The notes: a model not told the origin generated them from the sequence alone. 32,026 nt of DNA from Streptomyces toxytricini (GCF_014649915.1 NZ_BMTY01000034.1:1-32026), one strand, 5' to 3'; shown: positions 24,489 to 32,026, counted from the first letter of the stretch. Translations and numbers: made by a program.

Positions 24489-24699
24489 TACGGGCCCCCG
24501 AGTGTCATCCGCGGAAAGATGGGCATCGTATCCAGCCAGATCAGTCACCCGTACGCCCCCGCCGACCACCCGCGCGGCCGCACCGGTCGTATTTTCACTC
24601 GGTCAGCAGTGGCACCGACCAGGATCCTCGACCGTGCAACGGATGTTCTGCACCAGTACCGTCACGAAACAACTTCGCGGCGGCCATCCGCTTGGCGCG

Positions 24700-24727
24700 T
24701 TGTCAGCATCATGGACGACCATAGGGG
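24700..24727 (+). promoter_or_regulatory. Candidate promoter of the SepF-like gene
   Basis: TTGTCA (24700-24705) and TAGGGG (24722-24727) are separated by 16 bases and lie about 45 bases before the start codon. The match to the housekeeping TTGACA/TANNNT pattern is only partial, especially at the last -10 base. Confidence 0.3.
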
Positions 24728-24757
24728 TTGCGGAGAAAAGACAGACTGACCGCGGTG

Positions 24758-24765
24758 AAAGGAGG
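24758..24765 (+). promoter_or_regulatory. Near-perfect ribosome binding site of the SepF-like gene
   Basis: AAAGGAGG lies five bases before the ATG at 24771 and is complementary to the 3' end of 16S rRNA. It fixes the start codon. Confidence 0.8.
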
Positions 24766-24770
24766 CGTCC

Positions 24771-25220
24771 ATGGGTTCGGTACGCAAGGCGAGCGCCTGG
24801 CTGGGTCTCGTGGAGGACAGTGACGACGAGCGTTACTACGACGACGACTACGCGGATGCCGGGCACGGTTCCGTCGCCGGCCCCGGCGACCAGTGGGCCA
24901 CCGACCCGCGGGTCCGGGTCGCCTCCGAGTCCGCCGTCGAGCGCGGCCGCCGCATCGCCACCGTCACGCCGGACGGCTTCCGCGACGCCCGCGCCATCGG
25001 CGAGCTGTTCCGCGAGGGCGTGCCCGTCATCGTCAACCTGTCGCTGATGGACCCCGCCGACGCCAAGCGCGTCGTCGACTTCGCCGCCGGCCTCACCTTC
25101 GGACTGCGCGGCTCCATCGAGCGGGTGGCGACCAGGGTCTTCCTGCTGACCCCGGCCGACACCCAGATCGTCAGCGGTGAGCCGGGCGGCCGCTCCCGCG
25201 ACTTCTTCAACCAGAGCTGA
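24771..25220 (+). CDS. sflA: SepF-like cell-division protein (SflA/SflB type)
   Basis: The protein has 149 residues. The N-terminus MGSVRKASAWLGLVEDSDDE has the amphipathic membrane-targeting helix of SepF followed by an acidic linker. The DUF552/SepF core (about 60-145) has ARAIGELFREGVPVIVNLSL, DPADAKRVVDFAAGLTFGLR and RVFLLTPADTQI. SepF tethers FtsZ to the membrane. Streptomyces also carry two shorter SepF-like proteins, SflA and SflB, away from the dcw cluster. This gene is not in a dcw cluster, and from memory the neighbours match SCO1749 (sflA). A role in septation or hyphal branching is inferred from that family. Confidence 0.88.
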   Translation: MGSVRKASAWLGLVEDSDDERYYDDDYADAGHGSVAGPGDQWATDPRVRVASESAVERGRRIATVTPDGFRDARAIGELFREGVPVIVNLSLMDPADAKRVVDFAAGLTFGLRGSIERVATRVFLLTPADTQIVSGEPGGRSRDFFNQS

Positions 25221-25232
25221 GGCCGGGCCTCA
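25218..25232. terminator. Short convergent hairpin holding both stop codons
   Basis: TGAGGCC (25218-25224) and GGCCTCA (25226-25232) are inverted repeats one base apart. They contain the stops of the SepF-like gene and of the acyl-CoA dehydrogenase gene. The stem is short, so termination strength is uncertain. Confidence 0.4.
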
Positions 25233-26399
25233 CCGGAAGGCGTCGAGACCGGTGAGCGCCTTGCCCAGCACCAGCTGGTGCATCTCGACGGTGCCCTCGT
25301 AGGTGAGCACCGACTCCAGGTTGGTGGCGTGCCGCATGACGGGGTACTCCAGGGAGATCCCGTTGGCGCCGAGGACAGTCCGCGCGGTGCGGCAGATCTC
25401 GATCGCCTCACGGACGTTGTTGAGCTTGCCGAAGCTGACCTGCTCCGGCCGCAGGGTACCCGCGTCCATCCGCCGGCCCAGGTGGTGGGCGAGCAGGATG
25501 CCCTTGTGGAGCTCCAGCGCCATGTCCGCCAGCTTCGCCTGGGTGAGCTGGAACCCGCCGATGGGCCGGCCGAACTGCTCCCGCGTCCGCGCGTAGTCCA
25601 GCGCCGCCTCGAAACTGGCGCGCGCCGCACCCATCGAGCCCCAGACGATCCCGTACCGCGCGTGGCTGAGGCAGCTCAGCGGCCCCTTCAGACCCACGAC
25701 CCCCGGCAGTACGGCGTCGGCCGGCAGCCGGACGTCGTCCATGACCAGCTCGCTCGTGACCGAGGCCCGCAGCGACCACTTGTGCTTGATCTCGGGGGCG
25801 GAGAAGCCCGCGGAGTCGGTGGGCACCGCGAAGCCGCGGATCCCCTCGTCCGTCTGCGCCCAGACCACCGCGACCGCGGACACCGAGCCGTTGGTGATCC
25901 ACATCTTCCGGCCGTTCAGGATCCAGTCCGTGCCGTCCCGCTTGGCGTGGGTGCGCATGGCCGCCGGGTCGGAGCCGGCGTCGGGCTCGGTCAGGCCGAA
26001 GCAGCCGATCAGCTCGCCCGCCGCCATGCCCGGGAGCCAGCGCTGCTTCTGCTCCTCGGAGCCGTAGCGGTGGATCGCGTACATGGCGAGGGAGCCCTGG
26101 ACGGAGACCAGGGAGCGGATTCCGGAGTCGGCCGCCTCCAGTTCGAGGCAGGCGAGCCCGTACTGCACCGCGGTCGCGCCGGCGCAGCCGTACCCCTCCA
26201 GGGACATGCCGAGGGCGCCGAGCGCGCCGAGCTCGCGGGCGAGCTCCCGGATGCCGGGGAGTTCGCCGCGCTCGTACCAGTCGGCGACGTACGGCAGGAC
26301 CCGGTCGGCGGCCCACGCGCGGACCGTGTCGCGGACGGCGGCGTCCTCGGGGCTGAGGAGCTCGTCGAGGCCGAGCGGATCGGTGGGGACGAAGGACAC
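25230..26399 (-). CDS. Acyl-CoA dehydrogenase, glutaryl-CoA dehydrogenase-like
   Basis: The protein has 389 residues from the GTG at 26399, with GGGAGG five bases upstream. Flavin and substrate marks are GCFGLTEPDAGSDP, WILNGRKMWITNGSV and LNNVREAIEICRTARTVLGA (in parts). The catalytic base is E368 in TYEGTVEMHQ. DSGIRSLVSVQGSL contains R95, at the position that binds the gamma-carboxylate in glutaryl-CoA dehydrogenase (DSGYRSAMSVQ in the human enzyme, recalled). This points to glutaryl-CoA to crotonyl-CoA conversion in lysine/tryptophan breakdown, using FAD. A related dicarboxylyl-CoA substrate is possible. A short dyad at 26429-26441 lies just upstream. Confidence 0.9.
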   Translation of the reverse strand: MSFVPTDPLGLDELLSPEDAAVRDTVRAWAADRVLPYVADWYERGELPGIRELARELGALGALGMSLEGYGCAGATAVQYGLACLELEAADSGIRSLVSVQGSLAMYAIHRYGSEEQKQRWLPGMAAGELIGCFGLTEPDAGSDPAAMRTHAKRDGTDWILNGRKMWITNGSVSAVAVVWAQTDEGIRGFAVPTDSAGFSAPEIKHKWSLRASVTSELVMDDVRLPADAVLPGVVGLKGPLSCLSHARYGIVWGSMGAARASFEAALDYARTREQFGRPIGGFQLTQAKLADMALELHKGILLAHHLGRRMDAGTLRPEQVSFGKLNNVREAIEICRTARTVLGANGISLEYPVMRHATNLESVLTYEGTVEMHQLVLGKALTGLDAFR

Positions 26400-26428
26400 G
26401 GGGCCTCCCGGCGGGCCTGGGGGTGAAC

Positions 26429-26441
26429 CTAGCGGTGCTAG
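26429..26441. promoter_or_regulatory. CTAGC-N3-GCTAG operator-like dyad
   Basis: CTAGCGGTGCTAG is a perfect five-base inverted repeat with a three-base centre, 30 bases before the acyl-CoA dehydrogenase start. Short dyads like ACTAGC-N3-GCTAGT are frequent TetR-type sites near transport and fatty-acid genes. No TetR gene is adjacent. Confidence 0.4.
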
Positions 26442-26501
26442 TTTGTCGCCGCGGCGGGCGCCGGTCCAGCCCCCGCCTGCCGGGCCGGACGGCGCGGGGC
26501 G

Positions 26502-28205
26502 TCAGACGGCCTTGGCCGTGGGGCGGCCTTCCGCGTCTGCTGTGCCTTCTGCGTCTTCCGCGTCGACCGGGCCCGCCTGGGCCGGCAGCGGCACGGGGGC
26601 GGCGGCGCCCGCGGTACCCGGCTCGTCCGCCGCAGTGCAGTCCATGGCCCGCGGCAGCTTCAGCGCCATCAGCGCTCCGGCGAGCAGCAGGCCGGCGCTG
26701 ACCACGAGCGTGATGTGCAGCCCGTGGACGAACGAGTGCCGGGCGGCCGCGTACAGCGCGTCGCCCGCGGCCCCGCCGAGGTGCCCGGCGATCTGGTACG
26801 CCTCCCCCAGCGAGTTGGCGGCGCCCCGCGCCTCCTGCGGCGACACCCCGGGCACGTCGAGCAGGCCCGGCGCGTACGCCGCGTTCATCACGCTGCCGAG
26901 GAGGGCGATGCCCATGCCCGCGCCGAGCTGGTAGGAGGTCTCGCCTATGGAGGCCGCCCCGCCCGCGGTCTCTGCGGGGGCCTCGCTCAGCATCGACTCG
27001 TACGCGGCGAACAGCGTCGTCTGGAGCCCGAAACCGAGCAGCACGAAGCCTGCGGTGAGGAGTACGGGCCGGTCGTGCTGGCCCATGAGGGTCAGCAGCA
27101 GCACGGCGAACGCCGTCAGCAGGAAGCCGAGCGAGACCATCGTGCGGGGGCCGATCCGGGCCAGCGTGTAGGAGCCGGTGGCGCCCGCGGCCATCGCCGC
27201 GAAGGTCAGCGGGAGCAGCCGGAGCCCGGTTTCGAGCGGGCTGAGCTCCAGGACGAGCTGGAGGTACTGGACGGCGAGCAGTTCCAGCCCGACCAGGGCG
27301 AGCATGGCGAGGACGATGCACCCGACGGAGGTGGAGAAGGCGGCGCGGGCGAACATCCGGATGTCGATCAGCGGGTGCGCGAGGCGCCTCTGGCGGCGGG
27401 TGAAGAGAACGAGCAGGACGATGCCGAGGAGGAGCGGTACGAGGCATTCGGCGTCGAGGAGCCGGCGCTCGGCTCCGAGCCGCTTGACGCCGAGGACGAC
27501 GCCGAGGACGCCGCCCGCGGCCATGAGCGCGCCGAGCACGTCCCACGGCCCGTCGGCCGCGCCCTTGGACTCGGGGAGCAGCCACCGTCCGAGCGGGAGG
27601 ATCAGGGCCATGAGCGGGATGTTGATGAGGAAGACCGAGCCCCACCAGAAGTGCTCGATGAGGAAGCCGCCGAGGACGGGGCCGCCGGCCGCGCCGATGG
27701 CGGCGACGGCGGTCCAGATGCCGATGGCGAGGGCCCGCTCGCGGCGGTCGGGGAAGACCTGCCGCAGGATCGACAGCGTCGCCGGCATGATCATGGCGCC
27801 GCCTATGCCGAGGAGGGCGCGGGCGGCGATCAGGACCTGGGCGTGGTCGGCGAAGGCCGCGACGGCCGAGGCGGTGCCGAAGAGGGCGTAGCCGAGCAGG
27901 AGTATCCGGCGGCGGCCGATCCGGTCGCCGAGGGTGCCGAAGAGGATCAGCAGGGCGGCGCAGACGAGCGGGTAGGCGTCGACGATCCACAGCAGCTCGA
28001 TCGGGCCGGGGCGCAGGTCCTCGGTCACGGCGGGGACGGCGACGTGGAGGATCGTCGCGTCGAGCGCGACGAGGACCAGGCTGACGCACAGGACCGCGAG
28101 GACGAGCCAGCGGTTCGTTCCGCCGGAGGCGGCCCGGAGCCGGTTGAGGAGGGGCCCTCTGTCGGTGTCGGCGATCCTGCGGCCGGCCGCGTTGGTCCCC
28201 GGCAT
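26502..28205 (-). CDS. DHA2-family MFS drug-efflux transporter (14 TM)
   Basis: The protein has 567 residues from the ATG at 28205, preceded by GGGAGG about seven bases upstream. An ATG ten codons earlier would place this ribosome site inside the gene. About 14 hydrophobic helices run from NRWLVLAVLCVSLVLVALDA to the C-terminal HITLVVSAGLLLAGALMAL. Motif A is GTLGDRIGRRRILLLG. Motif C is AAGGPVLGGFLIEHF. The tail is Ala/Pro-rich with acidic residues. DHA2 members export lipophilic cations and antibiotics in exchange for protons; the substrate cannot be read here. It lies 102 bases upstream of the dehydrogenase gene on the same strand, so read-through is possible. It is divergent from the mannosyltransferase gene. 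Confidence 0.93.
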   Translation of the reverse strand: MPGTNAAGRRIADTDRGPLLNRLRAASGGTNRWLVLAVLCVSLVLVALDATILHVAVPAVTEDLRPGPIELLWIVDAYPLVCAALLILFGTLGDRIGRRRILLLGYALFGTASAVAAFADHAQVLIAARALLGIGGAMIMPATLSILRQVFPDRRERALAIGIWTAVAAIGAAGGPVLGGFLIEHFWWGSVFLINIPLMALILPLGRWLLPESKGAADGPWDVLGALMAAGGVLGVVLGVKRLGAERRLLDAECLVPLLLGIVLLVLFTRRQRRLAHPLIDIRMFARAAFSTSVGCIVLAMLALVGLELLAVQYLQLVLELSPLETGLRLLPLTFAAMAAGATGSYTLARIGPRTMVSLGFLLTAFAVLLLTLMGQHDRPVLLTAGFVLLGFGLQTTLFAAYESMLSEAPAETAGGAASIGETSYQLGAGMGIALLGSVMNAAYAPGLLDVPGVSPQEARGAANSLGEAYQIAGHLGGAAGDALYAAARHSFVHGLHITLVVSAGLLLAGALMALKLPRAMDCTAADEPGTAGAAAPVPLPAQAGPVDAEDAEGTADAEGRPTAKAV

Positions 28206-28500
28206 GCATGTACCTCCCAGATGAATCGCTCGCACCCGGTGGACCGGCGTTTTCGGCGGGGCCGCGGCGGCGTTGTGCGGTGCGGCGCCCTGCGGGTCCG
28301 GCGGCGACGTGCGAGTGAAGGGTCAGCGTACGCGAGTTCGCCGGTGCCCCACGTGGTCAAGCTCTCATCGCGGCGGCGGCCTCCCTGTGGCATGCACCAC
28401 TCGCCCCGCCCGCTTTCCCCGCCCGCCCTCTCCCGGCGTACACGAGCCGTCACCTTCTGTGGTTCCGCGCCGGTCGGCGGCCACGGGCCCCCGGATAATC

Positions 28501-29646
28501 ATGCCCGTGGAAGATCTTGGATTGCGCCGGGCCGCGCCCGCCCTGGCGGTCTTCGCGGCGGTCCGGCTGCTCGGTGCGGCCGTCCTGGCCGGGTGGGGCG
28601 CCGCCGTCGGCAGCAGTGCGCACACGCTGCTGTCGGCACGGTGGGACTCGCTGTGGTACGCCCGGATCGCGGCGGAGGGCTACGGGTACGAGGTGGTCCT
28701 GCCGAACGGGGACGTGCACGCGAACCTGGCGTTCTTCCCGCTGCTGCCGTGGCTGGAGCGGCTGGTGTCGGGGGCGACGGGGCTGGGGTACGGCTCGGCG
28801 GGCCTGGCCGTGTCGGCGGTGGCGGGCCTCGCGGCGGCCTGGGGGATCTTCGCGGTGGCCGGGGCGGTGTGCCGGGAGCGGTGGCCGGAGGCGGACGCCC
28901 GGCGGGTCGGGGTGTGCGCGGTCGCGGTGTGGGCCGCGCTGCCGGTGGGTGTCGTGCAGTCGATGGCGTACAGCGAGGCGCTGTTCACGGCGCTGGCCGC
29001 GTGGGCGCTGTACGCGGTCCTGCGCGGGTGGTGGCCGGCGGCGGGCCTGCTCGCGGCGGGTGCGGGCCTGACCCGTCCGGTCGGCGCCGCGGTCGTGGCG
29101 GCGGTGTGGGCGGCGGCAGCCCTGGCGTGGCGGCGCGGCGAGCGGTCGTGGCGGATCGCGGCGGGCGCGGTCCTGGCTCCGGCGGGGGCGGCGGCGTACG
29201 TGCTGTGGGTGGGCGCGTACACCGGTGAGGGGCTGCTCGGGTACCTGCGGGTGCAGGAGGGCTGGGGCAACGGCTTCGACGGGGGGCTGGCCTTCGCCCG
29301 GTTCGCCGCGGCCATGCTGGCCGAGGGGCCCGGTCCGGCCGCGGCGGGGCTGGCGCTGGCCGCGGGCGTGCTGCTGGTGCTGTGGCTGTACGCGCTGTGC
29401 GTACGGCAGCGGCAGCCCGCCCCGCTGCTCGTCTACACGGGGATCGTGGTCGCGCTGGCGCTGGGCGCGTCGGGGTACTTCGGGTCCAAGCCGCGGCTGC
29501 TGCTGCCGGCGTTCCCGCTGCTGCTTCCGGCGGCCCTCGCGCTGGCCCGGTGGCGGCCGCGGCGGGCAGCGGCGCTGCTGGGAGCGGCGGCCCTGGCGTC
29601 GGCGGCGTACGGGGCGTCCTGGCTGAACGGCTCGGGGCCGCCGTAG
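28501..29646 (+). CDS. PIG-V-like integral membrane mannosyltransferase
   Basis: The protein has 381 residues with about ten hydrophobic helices. The signature of the PIG-V (GPI mannosyltransferase 2-like) family is visible: RWDSLWYARIAAEGY, NLAFFPLLPWLERLV, QSMAYSEALFTALAAWALYA and GLTRPVGAAVV. The WD of the first loop corresponds to the HWD/RWD catalytic region of the GT-C fold. In actinobacteria these enzymes use a polyprenyl-phosphate sugar to decorate envelope glycans or proteins; the acceptor is unknown. The ATG at 28501 lacks a clear ribosome site (GGAT nearby); GTG at 28507 is an alternative. It lies 241 bases before the PAP2 gene. Confidence 0.85.
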   Translation: MPVEDLGLRRAAPALAVFAAVRLLGAAVLAGWGAAVGSSAHTLLSARWDSLWYARIAAEGYGYEVVLPNGDVHANLAFFPLLPWLERLVSGATGLGYGSAGLAVSAVAGLAAAWGIFAVAGAVCRERWPEADARRVGVCAVAVWAALPVGVVQSMAYSEALFTALAAWALYAVLRGWWPAAGLLAAGAGLTRPVGAAVVAAVWAAAALAWRRGERSWRIAAGAVLAPAGAAAYVLWVGAYTGEGLLGYLRVQEGWGNGFDGGLAFARFAAAMLAEGPGPAAAGLALAAGVLLVLWLYALCVRQRQPAPLLVYTGIVVALALGASGYFGSKPRLLLPAFPLLLPAALALARWRPRRAAALLGAAALASAAYGASWLNGSGPP

Positions 29647-29887
29647 CGGCATGGGGCGGTGCGGGCGGCGAACGCTCTTCCGCACCGGCGCAGAAAGGAA
29701 TTGAACCGCGAAGATAAAGATGGTGTAAGCCGTGGGAAAGAATGGCCGCACCAAAGAGCCGGATGCACCAACTAATGCCTTAATCCCAGGAATTACGCAC
29801 CGCGTGAGACCAACTCCACATCACATGGTCATCACAAACCCGGTGATTCGACCGGGCTGCACAGCGGCGCGCGGTAACGTCGATTGA
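29647..29887. other. AT-enriched leader region before the PAP2 gene
   Basis: The 241 bases contain clear AT-rich patches (AAGATAAAGATG, GGAATTACGC, CATCACAAACC), unusual for this window. A dyad CCCGGT-N6-ACCGGG lies at 29839-29856, about 31 bases before the GTG. No supported reading frame was found. It probably holds the PAP2 promoter and a structured or operator element. Confidence 0.4.
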
Positions 29888-30982
29888 GTGCGTACCGACC
29901 GAATCCTGACCCGGCTGGAGCGGGTGTTCGCCCGACTGGACCGGGAACCCGAGCGGCCGGCTCATCTGCAAACACCGCGGATGAGCCGGCATCGCGTCGT
30001 GCTCCTCGGATCGACCTTCGCGTTCTACCTCGCGATCGTGGTGGCCGTCCTGACCACGTCCTGGCTCGTCCGCCTGGACTGGCAGGTGATGTTCTTCCGG
30101 CCCTACGAGCAGTGGCCGCAGCTGCACGCCTTCCTCGACTACCTCGTCGTGCTGGGCCAGCGCGGACCCACCGCGGTCATGGTCGCCGCATGGCTGGGCT
30201 GGCGCTCCTGGCGGCAGCACACCCTCCGCCCCCTGATCACCCTCGGCGTGGCGCTGCTCCTGCTGAACGTGACGGTGGGCTCCGTCAAACTCGGCCTCGG
30301 CCGGCTCGGCCCGCACTACGCCACCACGATCGGCTCGGCCGAACTCTTCGCCGGCGGCGACATATTCCCCTCCGGGCACACCGCCAACGCCGTCGTGACC
30401 TGGGGCATCCTCGCCTACCTCGCGTCGACCGTGACCACCCGGCGCGTGCTGTCCATCGTCTCCGCGGTGGTCTCGCTGAGCGTCGGCGCCACCACGGTCT
30501 ACCTCGGCACCCACTGGGTCAGCGACGTGCTGCTCGGCTGGTCCGCGGGCCTGCTGATCATGCTGGCGCTGCCCTGGTTCGAGCCGCTGATCGCCGGCGT
30601 CGAGGCCTGGGTGTTCGCCAAGCGGGAGGCGATGCGCCGCCGCGTGGAGGCCGGGACCCTGCCCGCTCCGGTCGCCGCGGCGCTCGTGCCGCTGCTGTCC
30701 GCGGGCGGCAAGTGGCGGCCCCCGGCCCCGGCGGGCACCCCGGCTCCGGCCGCTGCCGCAGCTCCGGCGCCGGCGCCCGCACAGGCTGCCGCGGCCGCCA
30801 CGGCTGCCGCGGCCCCCGGGCACACGACGGTCCCCCGGCCGGCCGCGCACCTCTCCGGCCGGCCGCACCTGGTCCGGCCCGAGCGCCTGCCGGGAACCCC
30901 GGCCGGGTCCCGCCGCCCGGCCCACGGCGAGCGGGCCGGCGCGGCCCGCGCGGCCGCCCGCCCGGCCGCGGGCGGCGGCTGA
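29888..30982 (+). CDS. PAP2-superfamily membrane phosphatase with atypical signature
   Basis: The protein has 364 residues from the GTG at 29888. Six helices run from about residue 36 to 230. PAP2 motif C2 is complete (PSGHT, H164). Motif C3 keeps its histidine H209 and D213 in TTVYLGTHWVSD. The arginine of C1 (KX6RP) is glycine (K134...G141-P142), and the SR of C3 is T202-T203. After the last helix a long Ala/Pro-rich cytoplasmic tail of about 90 residues follows. The family removes phosphate from phosphatidic acid, diacylglycerol pyrophosphate or undecaprenyl pyrophosphate. From memory the locus matches SCO1753, reported as phosphatidic acid phosphatase Lpp-beta. No strong ribosome site is present, and a TAACGT ending at 29880 could mark a nearly leaderless transcript. 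Confidence 0.88.
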   Translation: MRTDRILTRLERVFARLDREPERPAHLQTPRMSRHRVVLLGSTFAFYLAIVVAVLTTSWLVRLDWQVMFFRPYEQWPQLHAFLDYLVVLGQRGPTAVMVAAWLGWRSWRQHTLRPLITLGVALLLLNVTVGSVKLGLGRLGPHYATTIGSAELFAGGDIFPSGHTANAVVTWGILAYLASTVTTRRVLSIVSAVVSLSVGATTVYLGTHWVSDVLLGWSAGLLIMLALPWFEPLIAGVEAWVFAKREAMRRRVEAGTLPAPVAAALVPLLSAGGKWRPPAPAGTPAPAAAAAPAPAPAQAAAAATAAAAPGHTTVPRPAAHLSGRPHLVRPERLPGTPAGSRRPAHGERAGAARAAARPAAGGG

Positions 30983-31363
30983 CGGAACCGGCCCGGACCA
31001 CCGGGCACGACGGCCCGCGCGGGGCGGTACGCACCACCCCTGCCCGTGCGGGAGCGAGGCGGGCCGGAGTACCCATCCGGCCCGCCTCGGCCGTTCCCGG
31101 AGCCCGGACGTCAGCGCCGCGCCCGGCCGTTCGTCCGTACCGGGTCACACTTGTGTCACGGAATGTCGACAGTTTTACGGGTCGTCAGACTTCCCCGCAT
31201 CGCCACGGGAAGCCCGCCCCGAACCGGCCCCCGCCATTGTTTATCCGGCGCGCCGCCGCATCCGCGCCGAACCCGCTTCCGCATTCCGTTCGAGCGGCCG
31301 GGAATTCGGCGCCGGTATTGTGCGCGGCGGCCTGCGGAGCACCGCCGGGACGTTCCGGTCCGC
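30983..31363. other. Convergent intergenic region after the PAP2 gene
   Basis: The first 110 bases hold the terminator at 31055-31089. The rest (31140-31363) is less GC-rich and carries GTCACACTTGTGTCAC near 31145, GTCGAC, and AT patches at 31235-31245. Only very short frames occur, none with a ribosome site. I assign no gene. Confidence 0.45.
31055..31089 (+). terminator. Terminator after the PAP2 gene
   Basis: CGAGGCGGGCCGG (31055-31067) and CCGGCCCGCCTCG (31077-31089) form a perfect 13-pair stem with a nine-base loop, 72 bases after the PAP2 stop. Confidence 0.8.
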
Positions 31364-32026
31364 TTACGGCTTCTCCGCCGGAGCGGTTGCCGCGGACCCG
31401 TCCGGCGCCGGCTGCGGACTCTGCCCGCCCTCCGCTCCGGAACTCGTTCCGGGGCCGCCCGGAACGGCCGACGGAAGCCGCTCACCGGGCGCCGGCTTCG
31501 CCGGCCGGGGCGGCGGGAGGACCAGCAGGAGGCCGACGGCGAGCGCCTCCGGACGCGGCCCGACCACCGCCCGGTTGGCCTCGTAGAGCGCCTGCGCGCC
31601 GCCCTCGACGCGCCGCTTGCGGGCGATCCCCGCCAGCGTGTCCCCCGCCCGCACCACGTGCATCCGCCCGGCCAGCCCGTACCGCCGCGCACACACCGGC
31701 CAGGCCTCCCAGCCCTGCTCGGCGAGCACCTCCTCCGCCACCGCGATCTGCTGCTCCCGCGTCGCCAGGTCCGCGCGCGGTGCGTGGGCGAGGCCCCCGT
31801 ACTCCTCCCACGTCGACTGCCGGAACTGCAGGCCTCCGTAGAAGCCGTTGCCGGTGTCGACCGCCCACCGCCCGCTGCTCTCACAGTCGGCCACGCAGTC
31901 CCAGGGCCACTCCCGGCCCGGCCCGCAGTCCCCCGGCCCGCTGCCGAGGGTCCCCGGCGAGCCGGGGTGCGCGGCGGCGGCGGGGCCGGGCGCCGGCGGA
32001 GGAGGAGCCGCGCCGGCTCCCGCGGG
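31364..32026 (-). CDS. Rpf-like transglycosylase with LysM domain (partial, N-terminus missing)
   Basis: The frame is open from the window end, so the start and signal peptide are outside. The 220 visible residues begin Pro/Ala-rich, then give a transglycosylase-like (resuscitation-promoting factor) domain: PWDCVADCESSGRW, TGNGFYGGLQFRQSTWEEYG and QQIAVAEEVLAEQGWEAWPV. The catalytic glutamate of CESSG is present and two cysteines flank it. A LysM domain follows (HVVRAGDTLAGIARKRRV), then a disordered Pro/Gly/Ser tail to the TAA at 31364. Family members cleave peptidoglycan glycan strands and help spores or dormant cells restart growth. Starting at the internal ATG (31894) was rejected because it would cut the fold. 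Confidence 0.9.
   Translation of the reverse strand, partial: PAGAGAAPPPPAPGPAAAAHPGSPGTLGSGPGDCGPGREWPWDCVADCESSGRWAVDTGNGFYGGLQFRQSTWEEYGGLAHAPRADLATREQQIAVAEEVLAEQGWEAWPVCARRYGLAGRMHVVRAGDTLAGIARKRRVEGGAQALYEANRAVVGPRPEALAVGLLLVLPPPRPAKPAPGERLPSAVPGGPGTSSGAEGGQSPQPAPDGSAATAPAEKP

Noticed and set aside
29875..29890. Firm call of a leaderless PAP2 promoter from TAACGT
   Set aside because: No acceptable -35 element at 16-18 bases upstream, so it is only mentioned in the gene entry.
31180..31235. 20-codon minus-strand frame near 31238
   Set aside because: It has no ribosome site, no conserved features and a composition typical of chance frames.
1..32026. Insertion sequences, prophage, integration sites or foreign DNA
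   Set aside because: No transposase or integrase motif, no flanking repeats, and composition is uniform apart from promoter regions.

Overview
The window is chromosomal DNA of a high-GC actinomycete, almost certainly a Streptomyces or close relative. GC content is very high and codons end in G or C nearly throughout. GTG starts are common. Typical Streptomyces families are present: a streptogrisin-type protease, a SepF-like protein, an SGNH esterase, a DnaE2/Y-family polymerase pair and HutC/YtrA-type GntR regulators. From memory, the gene order (hmgA, SGNH esterase, secreted lipase, polymerase pair, SepF-like gene, PAP2 gene) follows S. coelicolor SCO1715-SCO1753. That points to a conserved core arm rather than an island. 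I saw no insertion sequence, prophage, CRISPR array, tRNA or rRNA.

Layout. 1-2193 (minus): the start of a Pro-rich gene, translationally coupled to a secreted, membrane-anchored beta-helix protein. 2298-4479 (plus): hmgA (tyrosine catabolism) behind a strong palindrome, then a HutC-type regulator. 4522-8428: an acidic micro-protein with a duplicated motif, an orphan type ISP specificity domain, a TetR regulator divergent from a family III CoA-transferase, and a small basic protein. 8429-12841: a 330-bp regulatory stretch with tandem repeats, a membrane Ser/Thr kinase, a secreted SGNH esterase with its own tandem repeats, and a DUF5925-like AAA ATPase. 12849-15646: a YtrA-type regulator, a GNAT-GNAT-DUF402 fusion and a secreted lipase with a Crp-like palindrome. 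15812-20493: a coupled mutagenesis operon (dnaE2 plus a catalytically degenerate Y-family protein) with a LexA-like box. 20676-24488: a membrane protein, a streptogrisin protease and a DUF5685-like protein with a 15-cysteine tail. 24771-30982: SepF-like protein, glutaryl-CoA dehydrogenase-like enzyme, DHA2 efflux pump, PIG-V-like mannosyltransferase and an atypical PAP2 phosphatase. 31364-end: an Rpf-like transglycosylase with LysM, cut by the window edge.

The genes are mostly single units or pairs with strong GC-rich hairpins between convergent neighbours. Three themes recur: secreted hydrolases (esterase, lipase, protease, transglycosylase), envelope and division functions (SepF-like, PAP2, mannosyltransferase), and SOS mutagenesis. 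No obvious complete new multi-gene system is visible. The most unusual items are the GNAT-GNAT-DUF402 fusion, the Cys-rich DUF5685-like protein, the degenerate Y-family partner of DnaE2, the PAP2 protein lacking two signature arginines, and several sharp palindromes or tandem repeats in promoter regions.
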